Below, in pieces: positions 44,257 through 56,834 of a stretch of 64,000 nucleotides of DNA. The notes under the pieces were generated by a model. That model saw only the letters and a list, made by a program, of their open reading frames with translations. It had not been told where the DNA came from and made no database searches. Made by a program: the position numbers and the translations under genes. Every line of letters starts with the position of its first letter. The first letter of the stretch is position 1. Source of the DNA: Rhipidocladum racemiflorum (Eukaryota; Streptophyta; Magnoliopsida; Poales; Poaceae); NCBI GenBank assembly GCA_036346355.1, contig JAYEVF010000043.1, positions 62,001-126,000 of the forward strand, written 5' to 3'.

Positions 44257-46320
44257 TGTAACACCCTAATTTTTGAATTTTTGCAAAGTTTTGAAGTAAA
44301 AAAAAAACCATTCGGAATTTTTTTTGAAATAATTAAAGCTTAATTTGAATTTTTAAATTAATTAAAAGATTTATTTTAATTAATCTATGCATCAAATAAA
44401 AGTTGTGTTCATTGTACTTCAAGCAATTTTTCTGTATTTTTTGAGATTTTTTTGAATTTAACTGCTATTTATTTGAATTTCTGGTAATTTCTAAAATCAA
44501 AAAATGTTTTTAATCCAGAAAAAGCCACTTTGGTAGAACCTTCTCAGCCTGGCCCATCTGTCCGGCTCGACCGTACCCGTGGCCCACATCCGGCCCAGCT
44601 GTCGCCGCAGCCATGTGAACCCTAGTCACCGCTCGCCATCTCCGCGTAGATTCCGTGTCCTACGGGCTTTAAAGGTCACAACCAAGCACTGATTTGCGCT
44701 CCTCACTCGAAGCCACGTCTGTTGCCCCTCTTCGCTTAGCCCGAGACACCGCCATTGCTTTCTTATTCTTCGCCGGAGTAGCACCACTGCTGAAGCTTCT
44801 TTCTCGCGTCCAATCTCCACCAGCGGTTGGTCTCCACCCCCAGTGTGCATCTGCGGGTTCCTCGCCCTCGCCTCCAATTAGATCTGCTCAGATCTGTGGC
44901 CGATCCATTGTCGTGCACCGCGAAAGCTGTTGTCTTCCCTAGTGTCGGCAGACTTCGCCGTGGTTCCTCACCAGAAATTCCGTTCTCCCTCATACGAAAT
45001 TCGAATGAGGCGATTCCAGTTTCTAAAAATTCGTAAAATCAAGCTCTACATTATAGAGCCATTTTATTCTTACTTTTAAGCTTGTTCGAGTCTCTATTTT
45101 GTATTTATTTTATTTTATTATTTTCTTTTTCGGTAGACGTTGATCCCTAAGGAGTGAGCGCGGGATTTGAAGACCAAGACTCAGCAACAGAAATTGATCA
45201 AGAAGGCACGTGGTTTGGTTAGCACGTTTGGGATGTGGTTGTCTTGCCTAAGACTACTTAAGGACGTAATCTTGTGCGCTATTGAACTGAGCCTAACCGT
45301 ACAACCACGTGTCTGGTATGGGACAGACCTGGCTAATTAATTTACAATGTCTATAATTGAGTACTGTTGTAGTTATGTAGGTTTCAGGATGGAGGGGTAG
45401 ACTCACATGGTGCAAGAGGGGCCCTTGAGGGGTGAAATCTTAGCGGGCAATATTGACTTTAGACAGAGCATTGTAAAGGCTATCCTAATCTCTCTGCCGC
45501 ACACCAAAGGAAGTGTGATTATTGCACATGGCAACAAAAGACGATCATGTCTTGTGGGTAAAGCTGTACAACCTCGGCAGAGTGTGTCAAACTATTTGAA
45601 TAGCCATGTCCACAGTCATAGACGTATTTGGGAATTTCACATGAGGTATAGAGTTTTTATAAAATGACGGTATTGTTAGTGGTGAACGGGGAGTTCACTA
45701 CTGTTTTTGATCTCTAAAGTTACTACTGTTTAGTTTAGTGGTTGATAATGGTTTCAGTTGGTGATGGGTGATGCCTCACCAATCTTTTGTTATTGTCTAC
45801 CATTGGTTTTGCTAGTTAAATATTATCTTTTGTCAATTATGCTTCGAATCTATTTATTATATTTACATTCAAGTTATTGCTTTCTGCAACATAACCATAT
45901 GACTCTTCTTTGTCAAGCCGTGCATTATTTGCATCATTCCCTATGACTTGCTGAGTACTTTTATACTCACGGTTTTATGCCTTTTTGATCGATTCTTTGA
46001 GGAAGAACAGGAAAATACCGAGTTCTACGAGGAGTACTACAAAAGACTATGAGAACTAGGATGGCGTTTCTCCATACGATTTCCTGTGGCATGTCGTATG
46101 GCCCAAGTTACCACTGCAAGAGTTTGTTTGCTTTTTAAGCCGTTAAGGCACTGTTATGTAAACTTTGAACATAAGGTCATTGTTACTATTTGCTACTTTT
46201 TTAGTTAATTCGTTGAATGGAATGGTATTTCATCTTTGTTGCCTCTATGTGCACTAGCGTGATCCTGAACTAGTACATTATGCATAGAGGGTTTCGGACT
46301 CATAAATCCGAGTCCCGACA
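44257..46320 (+). mobile_element. Gypsy 5' LTR (2064 bp), plus orientation
   Basis: Starts TGTAACACCC and ends GAGTCCCGACA, immediately before a tRNA-Met-type primer site. It shares its last about 90 bp with the LTRs of element A ('gtgcactagcgtgatcctg' near 46249) and carries the LTR box at 45546-45612. It is a shorter relative of the Tekay-like LTRs. Only about 650 bp of internal region follows before copia sequence, so this copy is truncated. Confidence 0.8.
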
Positions 46321-46324
46321 GAGG

Positions 46325-46337
46325 TGGTATCAGAACC
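46325..46337 (+). other. Primer-binding site of the 44257 element
   Basis: TGGTATCAGAACC follows GAGG, exactly as in element A but with G-to-A at one position. It confirms that 44257-46320 is a 5' LTR. Confidence 0.85.
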
Positions 46338-46985
46338 ATATTGACTGTATGATGCAACTCTAGCTAGCATGGTCTTCTTAGAAAGGACTTCAAAATTATT
46401 TTCTAAATTAAACCAACGAATTGGTATTTAATAGTTTATCTTTTCTCATCTCATTCTTAGATTCTTACTTCTTTCCTTTGCTGGAATTTTATTTCAGAGT
46501 GTTAATTTGAACTCATCTTGTGAAACTTCTCAAGCCTTGAGTCTTCTGCAACCACTCAGATCAAGAGAAGGATGATTCATTCCTTTCATGCCTAGTGAGG
46601 AGCTGCTGGGAAAGATCAAGTCACCAAGAGAGTATTTTTGAGAAGCCTCCCATATAGGATAAGTTAATAGTACTCTTTTGCATTAGAGCATGCCATCCCT
46701 TTTCAGTTTAGTAACGTATAGTCCGTGTGTATTAGGATTTTTATTGCTTGTGTGTTAGGTGCGTTGAACACTTGCCTGAGGCATTGTGTTGCAACCACAC
46801 CTTAAGCTGTAGAGTTTATTGCCTTCTTGTTTATTATTCTCTAACTCAATTATAACTCTACTATGTATTAAGGATATCCAAAACAGTGGTTCCATGTTGA
46901 AATAGTGGAAGAGAATGGTTGAGTGCATTCTCATCACAAAGAAATAAGGATGTCGAAAGGAAACTATAGAGAAACACCCTACTTT
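46338..46985 (+). other. Untranslated leader of the 44257 element; no gene
   Basis: AT-rich, with 'attgcttgtgtgttaggtgcg' near 46740 and no gag motif. It ends where copia-like codons begin. Confidence 0.4.
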
Positions 46986-47498
46986 CTCCACCGAGTTGTA
47001 CTACAAGTTCACTAAACGTGACGGTGAACATGTTGCTATGAGCTTCTAGATCAAAACCCTGAACTATTTAGAATGTGGCATGAACGCACAGGTTATCCTA
47101 AAGATAACATGATGCGTCGGATATTATAGAAATTTTTTGGCCACAACTTGAAGTAAAAAGTATCCTCGATATTTCGTGACGTTGTGTGAGAAGCATATGC
47201 AAAAGGCAAGTTGATCACGAGACGTTTATATCATAATATCAAAGATGAGTTGCCTTATTTTCTTGACAGGATTCAGGGTGATATATATTGAACCTATAGA
47301 GCTTATATATCTGGACCATTTAGGTATTTTATGGTACCTATAGATGTGTCCACTTGGTGGACACACATATGTCTATTATCCACTAGAAATCATGCCTTTC
47401 CCAAGTTGATTTCACACATAATTATGCTAACAACCAAGTTTTTGGACTATAGGATCCAGTCCATATGAATGGATAACACTAGGGAGTTTATCCCAAAA

Positions 47499-48523
47499 TA
47501 GGGATGGAACTGGTACGGATAGTTTTCGACCGACCGACCGACCGAATTGATTTGGATGATGATTTAGATAGTTTCACAGATATCCAGTTGATTTCTCGGA
47601 TAAGGATATGGATATAGATAATTTATATGGATACGGATACGGATATGGAACACTGATTATCCGACGAATACGGAATATCCGAGTTTTTGTTCGGATAATA
47701 TCCGAATATGACATACGGATATTATCCGAATAACTTGAACCATGTCCATGAGATCAGAGATGAGACCGTGACAACATGTAACTGCTGCAAGGTTACATAC
47801 ATGTGGAATTGTGGTTTGTAGAATATGGATGACCAGACATGGATGTCATATACTCATATGTACTTATGCTATGTAGTTATGTCTATTTGGCTAACTGGCT
47901 ATGTTTTCTTCTAAAGAATGATTATGTTTGATGTTTGCCAATTGTTGAGTTCAGATGATCATCATTCATCAATGATGAACTTGACACTGAAGGTCTATTA
48001 GACTATCACTATTCACTAGAGACCACTACTTATAAATTTGAGTAGTTTTCATAGTAGATTAAATAAATTTGATGGTGCATTAAAAACAAAATTTAAATGT
48101 AATTTATTTTTAAATAACAGTTGGAATTTAAATGAAATTCTCAAATTTTTTATTGATCTTTCTCCTAATTTTCAATTTAAATTTAGAAATTTAGAATTTG
48201 TACTAATTTAATAATATTCGTGCACAAATTTTGTAATTTTTGACATTTTCTTATTTTTTAAAATTCCTAATTTTGAATTTAATTTTGGACCGATTTTGGA
48301 AAAAAAACTAAAATTGGATTTTAAAATATCCGACTAATATTATTCGTATCCATGTTGATTCCGATCCGTATTTGATTTGTATTCGTAACCGATATTATCC
48401 TGTATAATTCGTATTTGATTCTGTATTCAGCGCTATTCGTATTCGATTCTGTATTCGATAAAAAAACGGATACGGATATGAATAGGATGATATTCGACCG
48501 TATCCGATCCGATCACATCCCTA
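47499..48523. mobile_element. hAT element, 1025 bp, TSD tcccaaaa
   Basis: The perfect 8 bp tcccaaaa lies at 47491-47498 and 48524-48531. Terminal inverted repeats start TAGGGATG on both strands (17 of 23 positions match). The subterminal regions are full of ggatacggata / tatccgaata words. No transposase is seen, so it is non-autonomous. It interrupts the copia integrase between EFI and PKAFNDYC. Confidence 0.92.
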
Positions 48524-48553
48524 TCCCAAAAGCATTTAATGACTATTGTATGG

Positions 48554-49915
48554 TGTTAGTGTTGAGTAACGCGGTATGGTACTCTAGCACAAATTAAAAT
48601 TTCTACTGCAAAACCAAAAAAGCTACTCGCAAGAAGGAGATCATAGATCAATTACCACTAGACGCGCAGTTACGGAATCCTTCACGCGTTGATGTAGTGG
48701 ATCGTTCTTGGCGTGGATCGTCCTCACCGCGGACCGTCCTCGCCGTGAATCGTCCTTGCCGCGGATCGTCCTCACCGCCGATCATCTTATCCACGCCGTA
48801 GTAGCAGCAACGTCACCACAGCAGTCCACACGTCCGGGGATGTAACGCCGTGCGTTGGCGTGCAAGCACCGTGTCGCTCGACAGGGGCAGCGAGAGGTGG
48901 AGGCTAGGGTTCTGGATGAAAAGAGATGTGTGACGCCCACCCTTCTCCTCTCCTTATATAGCCATACGACGAAATCCTAAGCCAGGGCCCATCAGCGCGT
49001 TAAGCCCACGAGGTCCATTAATTATGGATCCAATCCGAATTAATGCGTCCCAACCCGTTAAGTGTGTGACCCTGTAGGTTCATGCGCATTTGGACATAGA
49101 TTCGGAAAACCCTTTTCTAATCCAATAGTTGGTAGCGGCTCCTTGCAGAGCATGCCAACTCCCAAACGCATATGATCAAAGTACTGATGTAATAATCCCT
49201 TTGCCAAACTATATGAAGATCGAACTCAAGGCGAGAAGCATGTCATCCTTTGACAGTTCAATCCATCTCTCGTATCCGTGATATATTAATAAGTTGTGAT
49301 TGACTTCTCAATCACGACATGGCCATGCACTTCCTTAATCATATCATCCGAGTGGTCTAGACATATCTCCGCTATACTGGAGTGGCAAATTCTATCTTGA
49401 CTGCTCACTTCCCTCTGCATGTTTCATAGTAAACATGAAAGCTACCTTTATAACTATCCGGTTAGGAAATAATGTTTGGTAACCCCAAGGTAAACTATTA
49501 CATATGTAGGGAATGTAACAATCTCAGGTCTAAGGATCATACATCTACTATGTATGAGATATACTGATGACACACAAGAATGTAACATTCTCGCAGTGTC
49601 TCATTGTGGGTCTATCTAACCCATGTTCTTCAATATGTGCTCACAATGTATTGATGATATCTCCATATCCCATGATCTATGAAACATGATCATCGATCAG
49701 TACATGTGCTGATCTATTCATCGTTGTCCACTACGATGATATCCGATCAGAGATACTTACATAATTATATCAATGAGTACAGAGTTTCATAAGCAAGTTA
49801 CATACTTACTGATCAATATAATGATATACATTCATTGGACCAATAATCATATTATTATTCATAAAAGTCATATTACAATCATCTATATGACTGCCTCAAG
49901 GGCATAACACTAACA
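48554..49915 (-). mobile_element. Copia-type solo LTR (1362 bp)
   Basis: Minus strand TGTTAGTGTTATGCCC...CAACACTAACA, with 10 bp of terminal inverted repeat. A TATATAAGGAG on the minus strand near 48950-48960 is a good core promoter. Copia integrase codons stop at FNDYCM on the left and resume LGIMVEHAV on the right. The flanks tatgg and gttag do not match, so the target duplication is lost or the event included a small deletion. No internal region remains. Confidence 0.8.
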
Positions 49916-50339
49916 GTTAGGCATAATGGTGGAACATGCGGTCCACATGTGCATACTTAGAACGTACTTGCTAAATCATTAATCAAGACACTACCTTAAA
50001 AACCCACATTTAGTGTCGGTTCGAAACACACATTTGTGTCGGTTTTCAAACTAACACAGATATACCAACACTAATAACCAGAGATTATCAGTGTTGATTT
50101 TCAAATTGACACTAATAAGACTATTTGTGTCGGTTTCTGCCTAGAACCGACACAGATAATATTATTTGTGTTGGTTTTTTGCTAGAACCGACACAAATAA
50201 TATGACTATGTGTTGCTTTTTGGCTAGAACTGACACAGATAGTATTATTTATGTTGGTTTTTGGCTAGAACCAACACAAATAATATGATAATAAATGTAT
50301 CTGCTATTATTTGTAATTGTGTCAGTGCCACACATCAAC

Positions 50340-50412
50340 CTCACGTGGCCATCCTAGTACTACTCTCGCCCAAACACGCTTAACTTCGAAGTTCAGGATC
50401 CAGTGGATTTAA
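50340..50412 (-). pseudogene. Second, partial 5S rRNA-like copy inside the CACTA element
   Basis: The plus strand shows 'catcctagtactactctcgc', then 'ccaaacacgcttaacttcgaagttc', the reverse complement of the plant 5S internal region. It retains the box equivalent of the internal promoter (reverse AGTTAAGCGTG). It is fused tail-to-head with the copy at 50410-50514 after losing its 5' end. Confidence 0.8.
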
Positions 50413-50514
50413 CTTCAAGAGAGGTCACCCATCCTAGTACTACTCTCACCCAAGCATGCTTAACTTTGAAGTTCTTATAAGGTCTAGTGCTTTAGTACTG
50501 GTATGATCACATGT
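50410..50514 (-). pseudogene. 5S rRNA-like sequence inside the CACTA element
   Basis: On the minus strand it reads GTGATCATACCAGTACTAAA, then GCACTAGACC, GAACTTCAAAGTTAAGC, TGCTTGGGTGAGAGTAGTAC and TAGGATGGGTGACCTC. This follows plant 5S rRNA from its first bases to near its end with scattered changes, many C-to-T or G-to-A. The last about 15 bases are replaced by the junction to the second copy. Upstream (50515-50870 in plus coordinates) is spacer-like sequence with acgcgtccctcccc next to the gene start. Probably silent, since substitutions fall in the internal promoter. Confidence 0.85.
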
Positions 50515-53484
50515 GATATGTAACGCGTCCCTCCCCCTTAACCCCGCAGATCACCCGAACACCAATTTTAATGTTCTCATACTCCGAACACGGTTTGAGA
50601 TATGTTTTAGTGTTGTCATATACTCCAAAACTTCGGAAGCCGTTTTGAGGCCTTAAACGACGTTTTTTTGGAATTATGTCGCCGCGCTTGCACTCACGCA
50701 AATCATCTTGGAAAAACCTCATGATTTTTTTCACTTTTCAGAATTTTCGGATTGAAGTTCTCATTAGCTTTCCAACGAGCCAAAGAACGCCCCGATCGGA
50801 GTTACGAGTTAAAAGTTATGACCGTTTTAGTGAGACGCAAAACCGTGGACTATTTGTGTCGAGTTTTGGCTAAAATCGACACAGATAATATTATTTGTGT
50901 CGATTTTTGGCTAGAACTGGCACAAATAATGGGACTATTATTTGTGTCAGTTTTTAGCTAGAAGCGACACAAAAAATTTGACTATTTGTGTCGGTTCCAA
51001 TTTAGAACCGACACAAATGTATTTGTGTCCATTTTTAATTGGAACCGACACAAATAGTCTTCCCACCATTTTAAGTTTTAGAACCGACACAAAAACTTTA
51101 TCTGTGTCGGTTCCAAAAAAACCGACACAGATAGATCGTCACCTATTAGGTGTTTTGTAGTAGTGATTATCACTAGACCCTTATCAATAAAATCTAGTCT
51201 GCTAACTACATGTTGGGAACATGCAGTATTACATGCACCGGCATTAATACAACTCTAACATTCTGCATATTATAAGTTGTCACCTTTCTAGTTCGTGCAT
51301 GGAAAAGAGCCAAGTATTTCTCATATGCATACATTTGACTGTGCCACATACGTACATATGTCACTGTCTCAATGTATGTTAATGGGCCAGCATTGTAAGT
51401 TGGCAATTTACATGGGATTTAAGTTTCTATCTATACTAGAATATTTCTAGCCCATGAACAGGGATCTACTAAAAGCAAGCTACGTTGACACTTTATTCAA
51501 TGAAGAACTTTTCTTAGCATTTAGGGGAGGATAGGACCCCAAGTTGGAATACCAGGAATTATCGTGGAATGATAGTAGTCTTCACAATAGTGATCCATGC
51601 ACTAAGGACTCAACAAGAGGATCATAGGATAATAGATTTTCATGCAAATCAGCTGCCAGATTCATTCACATACCATAGAGGAGTTACCAAATCGTATATA
51701 CCTTAGAGATTAGAACCATCCCGGATTATGTGTTCTACATCTGATTGCACCACTCTTAGTAAGAAAGGGGGAGACCTCCTAGACCAAAGGATCTCAAACC
51801 GCGGAAACGTCTACAAAAGATATGTACTAAATAGGGGGAGAAACTCCATGAACTGAATACAAATGAGGAACATCAAAAGGATATTACACTCTGTGTGACG
51901 ACATGAAGGATGATGCCTCGTACATAAGCAGAGGGGGAGGCGCCCCATGCTGGAGTACAAGGGGAGGTGCCTAGTGCAAGAACAACACACCTGCTGACAT
52001 TAGTGAAATGGAACACTCAAAACTTTGCCATTTTGGGAAACAATAGAGAGCTGGTAGGTTTGTGTAAAGTTCCAATTGAATTGTATAAGGAGTTTGCCAC
52101 GAATTATTGTGGAAACATGATAATTTTTTTATACAAAAATGTGTGCAAACAGCAGTTGTTTCATCTCAAAGATTGTCTTCTATATTGAAACATCAGAACT
52201 AGAATTGAAGACGATTGCAGAATGCAATAAACATCAAGATAGGATAAATGGAAGGAGCCAATTGAGAATGAACTAAACTCGCTTAATAAGATGAATGCCA
52301 TCAAACTTGTGGTCAAGATTCCTCAAGATGTTATTCCTGTGGGTGCTCATAAGAAAGAGAGATGAACATAACAAAGTGGTAAGGTACAAAGAAAGATTAG
52401 TAGCACAATAGTTTAAGCAGAGACCCGATATCGATTTTGATGAAACTTGCTCTCATGTAATGGATGGCACAAAATTCCATTACTTGATAACTATGGCAGC
52501 ATGAATGAATTTGAAAATGCAATTTATGGATGTCGTGATTGCAATTTATACCGATCACTAGATTCTGATATCCATTTGAAGATTCCAGCGGGATTAAAGG
52601 TTGACCCACGTACGAGCGACAATGAACATTGCATCATGTATAGTGCCAAGTAGCAAAGACACCATATGGAGTGAAACAAATCAAGTCGAATGTGGTACAA
52701 CCTGTGAGTGATCGCCTATTGCAAAATGGATACACAAATAATGAGGTTTGTCCATGTGTATTCATAAAGAAATCCAAGAGTGGATTTTGCATCATCACTA
52801 TGTATGTTGATGAATTGAACATAATCGAAACATGGAAGACATTCTCGAAGCATGATCATACATAAAGATGGAATTCGAGATGAAAGATTTGCATGAAACC
52901 AAATATTGTCTTAGTTTGTAGATTGAGAATTTTCCTGGAAGCATATGTCTACATTAGACCAACTACACCAAGAAAGTATTGGAGAGATTCTATTTTGATG
53001 AATCTCATCGATTAAGTACACCTATGATTGTTAGGTCACCAAGTGGAGAAAGATCTATATGAACCTAAACGAGAACAAGAGGGCACTTTAGGCCCCAAAC
53101 TCCCTTATTTAAGTGATATTGGAGCATTGTTATACCTTGCCAATTATAACAAACCATATATGACATTTATGTAAATTGTTTGGTAAGATATAGTTCCAAG
53201 CCTGCAAAGAGCCAATATAATCAAATTTATGGAATCCTTGGGTACCTTATGGGTACAGTTGATCTTGGACTTTATTGTCCTAAGGGTTACTTAGATGTTG
53301 GCTATCTTTCTTATCCCTTAAATACCAAGTCGCAGATTGCATATGTCTTTCCAAGTGGTTTTACAGCTACCTCTTGAAGATCCTATAACACAATCACTTA
53401 TTACCACAAGATTTTTGCACTGTATGAGACGATTAGAGAGTGTGTATGGCTCGAAGACTAATTCATCATATCCAAGAGTCTTGT

Positions 53485-54480
53485 TGTGTAGAGGCAGTGG
53501 TGGAGCCAGAATTTATGTATGCCTCGGGCCAAAAATAAGTGGCTATTACTATTGTCAAAGACTACATATATTTAGGTATAACAAAAGTACATCACAAATA
53601 CACAATTAAAAATATATTTGAATTCCACGCTTAACATTTCAATAAAATAGATAAAATATGTTTAAACAATATAGCATAGTGGAATGGTAGAAAAGTTAAT
53701 ACCTAATTAACGAAGGTTTGGTGCAATGCAAAATATTGCAACAAGATGAGAACCTCGACCAAGCAAGCTCAGATTGGTCTCATCATCAAGAACACTTGAA
53801 CTTGTCCTAGTGATACCTGACATAAATTGCACACATGAGGATGCTAGAACTTTTCAAGCACAAAATCGAATTCTTTTCTAGAGGCCATGCAAAATCAAAC
53901 TTTAATTTGGTAGTGCAAATGTATAATAGCCTTCACCTACCGACGGAATAGTCCAGGAACTAATCTAACTAACTAATGACTTAACCAATTAACTAACTAA
54001 GACCACATTGATCCAACATTCAAACCGTTAAAACTTGCTCAGACATGAACTAATCTACATAAATACATCACTACAGCACCAAAACATGGACTGCAACTCA
54101 GTTTGCAACTTCATAATAGCAAGGGAGAAGAACAATAGTAATTCACAATTCATAATTCACACAATCTGCCATTCACAATTCACAAATGATGAAACAGATG
54201 AAATCATGAAAGGAAGAAAATTCATCACCTTGCGCGCGAGAGGAGGTCTACTATCGTGTGAGGGCTCCAATCATTGCGACAGTGGACATGGCACTTACTG
54301 TTGCGTCGAATTGAAATTAACGCAACCCGCTAGTAACCTGTTCACTAATCCCAAGACCGTACTCAGATTGAGCCCAATCAATCGGCATATCACGGCTGCG
54401 ACTTCATGCCAACCGATTGAAACCAATCTGAGCTTCCCGCAGATATGTGTCCAGTGCTAGTTCCCTGGATCAGTAGCCTA
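53485..54480. other. Unclassified AT-rich sequence
   Basis: Begins after copia RNase H with cagtggtggagccag, a motif of grass interspersed repeats also seen near 44099. Contains 'aactaatctaactaactaatgac' microsatellite-like repeats near 53957. Open stretches near 54035-54430 show no recognisable domain. Confidence 0.35.
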
Positions 54481-54484
54481 GCAC

Positions 54485-55945
54485 CACATGTGTCACAACA
54501 AGTTGCATCAACTCACATATACAAACATTCTGGATATAAAAGCAGGCGGTCTAATTACATCGCGATATATTACAATTTCACAAGTTCAACAACGCTACAA
54601 CACGTGCTCACAGGCCGCGGCTCCAAAAGGAAACAAAAGCTCGGCAACGACACTGGTATGCCATTCCACCCAGAGGCAACCAACTGGGGGACAAGCCCAG
54701 ATAGCCATCTCAAACATCGTCGGGACCCGCCTCCTCGAACGAGCCATCGAAATCGTCATCATTACCTTCGTCGCCGGCTTCTATGCATGTTGTCAATTTT
54801 AGAGCAAACGGTGAGTACACGTATGTACTCGCAAGACTTTAGTATATGCAAGTAATATCATTAATTGCAGGCTGTAACAAAGGCACATGCCTCTAAACTA
54901 GTTTCAATTTGCAATAAGCTGAATTTATTTGTAATAGAACAATAATTATGAAACAGTGCGGAATTTAGAAAGCAATTAGATTGAAAGACAGCTATTTCAT
55001 GAGTAAATAAATACATATAATCATTGATTCCAACAGTTCACATTTCGACCAAGTAATCTCCAATCCAAATTCCAGTTACTCTTCCACATTTAAATTCCAA
55101 ACCCACATACTATGGTCCAAGCCATAATCCATTTCCAACCAGATTACCAGACTGTTCCCATTTACCCATTGTTTTCCCAGAACATGACTGAAACCCAACA
55201 CTCGAAAATCTATACTTGACAACATTTCCCAAGTTGCTCTTGACCGTGAGCATGGCTAATCGATCAGATTTATTCTCTGCAGAAATTGTACACTTTACCC
55301 ACATGACACTCTAGCAATCATGTCAACCATGCCACGCGATACTTATCGAACTCATTTTGCTAGACTGCGTGACGCAATCGTTCCAAGTTGGAATTAACCT
55401 TGCACTAGCCCGGCGGATGTTATCCCTTACTATGAGTGGAAGTACACCTATCCCATAGGATTCATGATGGTTCACGATCCATCGCGCTCTTCCGCACAGT
55501 TGAAAGTACAACCTATCTCGCAGGATTTACGAGGGTTTACACCCCATCGTGCTCTTTCAATTGTGAACATGCAGTTCCAACAATGGTGTATAGTCCATCG
55601 TGTCCTGTACTCCATAGCAAGGCATACGCCGTTGTATTGGCACGCCCCAACCCGAATCTCGAGATGGGCTCGCCTCGAACGATACCCAACCTGGATATCG
55701 CCCGCACACTTCAAACTTCCCAAGTGCAGTTTAATTTCCCAACTACTGTACTAGACTGAAGCTATCCCATACTATCCCATGTGGTTGTACGATTTGACTC
55801 AGTTAATGGTATCAAGTTCAGTCCTTGACCGACTTAGGCGAGATCTTCCCAAACTCGACCACATGCAAAACCATCCCATGCACGCTTAGTCACAATCCAA
55901 CATTCGTTCAATCCTCCCTTAAGGAAAATATTTCAATCGAAGTTC
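54485..55945 (-). mobile_element. Gypsy LTR fragment, minus orientation
   Basis: Shares the LTR layout of element A: 'cccagagg...ccaactgggggacaagcccag' near 54680, a 'gagtacacgtatgtactcgcaag' segment, and the LTR box at 55249-55310 with ctctgcagaa and gtacactttacccaca. Cut on the right by the copia-type LTR at 55951. The left boundary is uncertain. Confidence 0.6.
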
Positions 55946-55950
55946 ATTGT

Positions 55951-56834
55951 TGTAGGATCGAAGTATACGAATATAGCAATCAGAGGGGGGGTGAATGATT
56001 GTGCGGAAGCTAAAACCAAATTCTTGATTTATTAAAAGTTCACCCCAAAACAGAACCAAATAATTGCCTCGTATTCGACAAAAACAGAATGACAGAGGTT
56101 CAGTAAAACAAGAATTCCTGGAGATCCAACCGTTAGATTGATCGGAACTTTGGACACGAGAAACTAGATTTCAATACGAATCGAACCCAAAAAGAATCTG
56201 CTCGATCGGACTTACGGATCAAAAGTTATGAACCTTGCAAGCTTGCTGTGACAAAAGATGACGAGCATTAATCTAACCAAAACTTCAAGATTAAACAAGA
56301 ACGACAAAAGTTTAATCAACTAAACTTAGAGAAACCCTAAATCAATTCTCTAGAAAGGTTTTGATGGATCAAATCAAGATAAAACTAAAAGAACAAAAAC
56401 CAATCTAGAAAAGAACAAGCATGCAAACAAGAACCAAAATAGGAAACACCAGAGCAACGCTTCTTTGTAGCACGCAAGGATCTAGAAGAATTGATCTTTA
56501 TTTCTTTTGTCTAAAGTACTCTCATCAAAAGAGTACAAACCCTAAAACTGAGCTTGAGGCTCTCAATGCGCTCAGCTCTGCTTGATGCCCTTCAACAGGA
56601 GACAACCCCTCCTATTTAAAGGGCCAGCCCACAAGTAGTCCTGAATACGATTCCTATTCCCTAGAAGGAATCTGTATCTAACACAACTCTACTTAGCCCA
56701 ACCTGGCCGAGTACAACTCTTGCACGCGTATGGCAACCCTACCATACTCACGTGACTAACACTTTGCACGCGTATGGCCACCTGCCATACTCACGTGACT
56801 AACACTTTGCACGCGAATGACCTTCTGCCATTCT
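55951..56834 (+). mobile_element. Copia-type LTR, truncated, plus orientation
   Basis: Starts TGTAGGATCG and is the reverse-complement relative of 5510-7092 throughout, including the 'aaaagagtacaaaccctaaaac' region and the G-box repeats at 56715-56834. Its last about 700 bp is missing because element C starts at 56835. Whether the rest lies beyond element C is outside the window. Confidence 0.8.

Larger units (their letters stand above)
49989..51165. mobile_element. Non-autonomous CACTA element carrying 5S rDNA
   Basis: Ends are CACTACC at 49989 and (reverse) CACTACTACAAAACACC at 51165. Subterminal zones are packed with direct and inverted copies of the 12-20 bp word tttgtgtcggtt / aaccgacacaaat, typical of CACTA (En/Spm) subterminal repeats. 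No transposase is seen. The 3 bp flanks aga and att differ. It splits the copia pol at SLIK. The central 50340-50870 is foreign: 5S-like sequence and its upstream spacer. Confidence 0.85.
46990..53480 (+). pseudogene. Decayed Ty1/copia pol (GAG-pre-integrase to RNase H) with three nested insertions
   Basis: Readable in pieces. GAG-pre-integrase and integrase: FRMWHERTGYP, AYAKGKLITRRLYHNIKDEL, PYFLDRIQGD, PFRYFMVPID. After the hAT element, IPKAFNDYC; after the LTR, LGIMVEHAV and HT*NVLAKSLIK; after the CACTA element, CWEHAVLHAPALIQL. RT: HNKVVRYKERLVAQ, FKQRPDIDFDETCSHVMDGT, YTNNEVCPCVFIKKSKSGFC, MYVDELN (YVDD to YVDE), FEMKDLHETKYCL, NYTKKVLERF. RNase H: RYSSKPAKSQYNQI, YLMGTVDLGLYCPKG, ALYETIRECVW. 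The order and wording fit a copia polyprotein of the kind found in grass SIRE-like elements. Dense stops show great age. No LTR can be assigned to it with certainty. Confidence 0.85.

Noticed and set aside
44626..45036. Several 60-80 codon frames in the 44257 LTR
   Set aside because: They overlap one another on both strands inside a GC-rich LTR segment and match nothing.
50410..50514. Functional 5S rRNA gene
   Set aside because: Substitutions in the internal control region, a fused partial copy instead of a proper 3' end, and the location inside a CACTA element argue for a dead copy.
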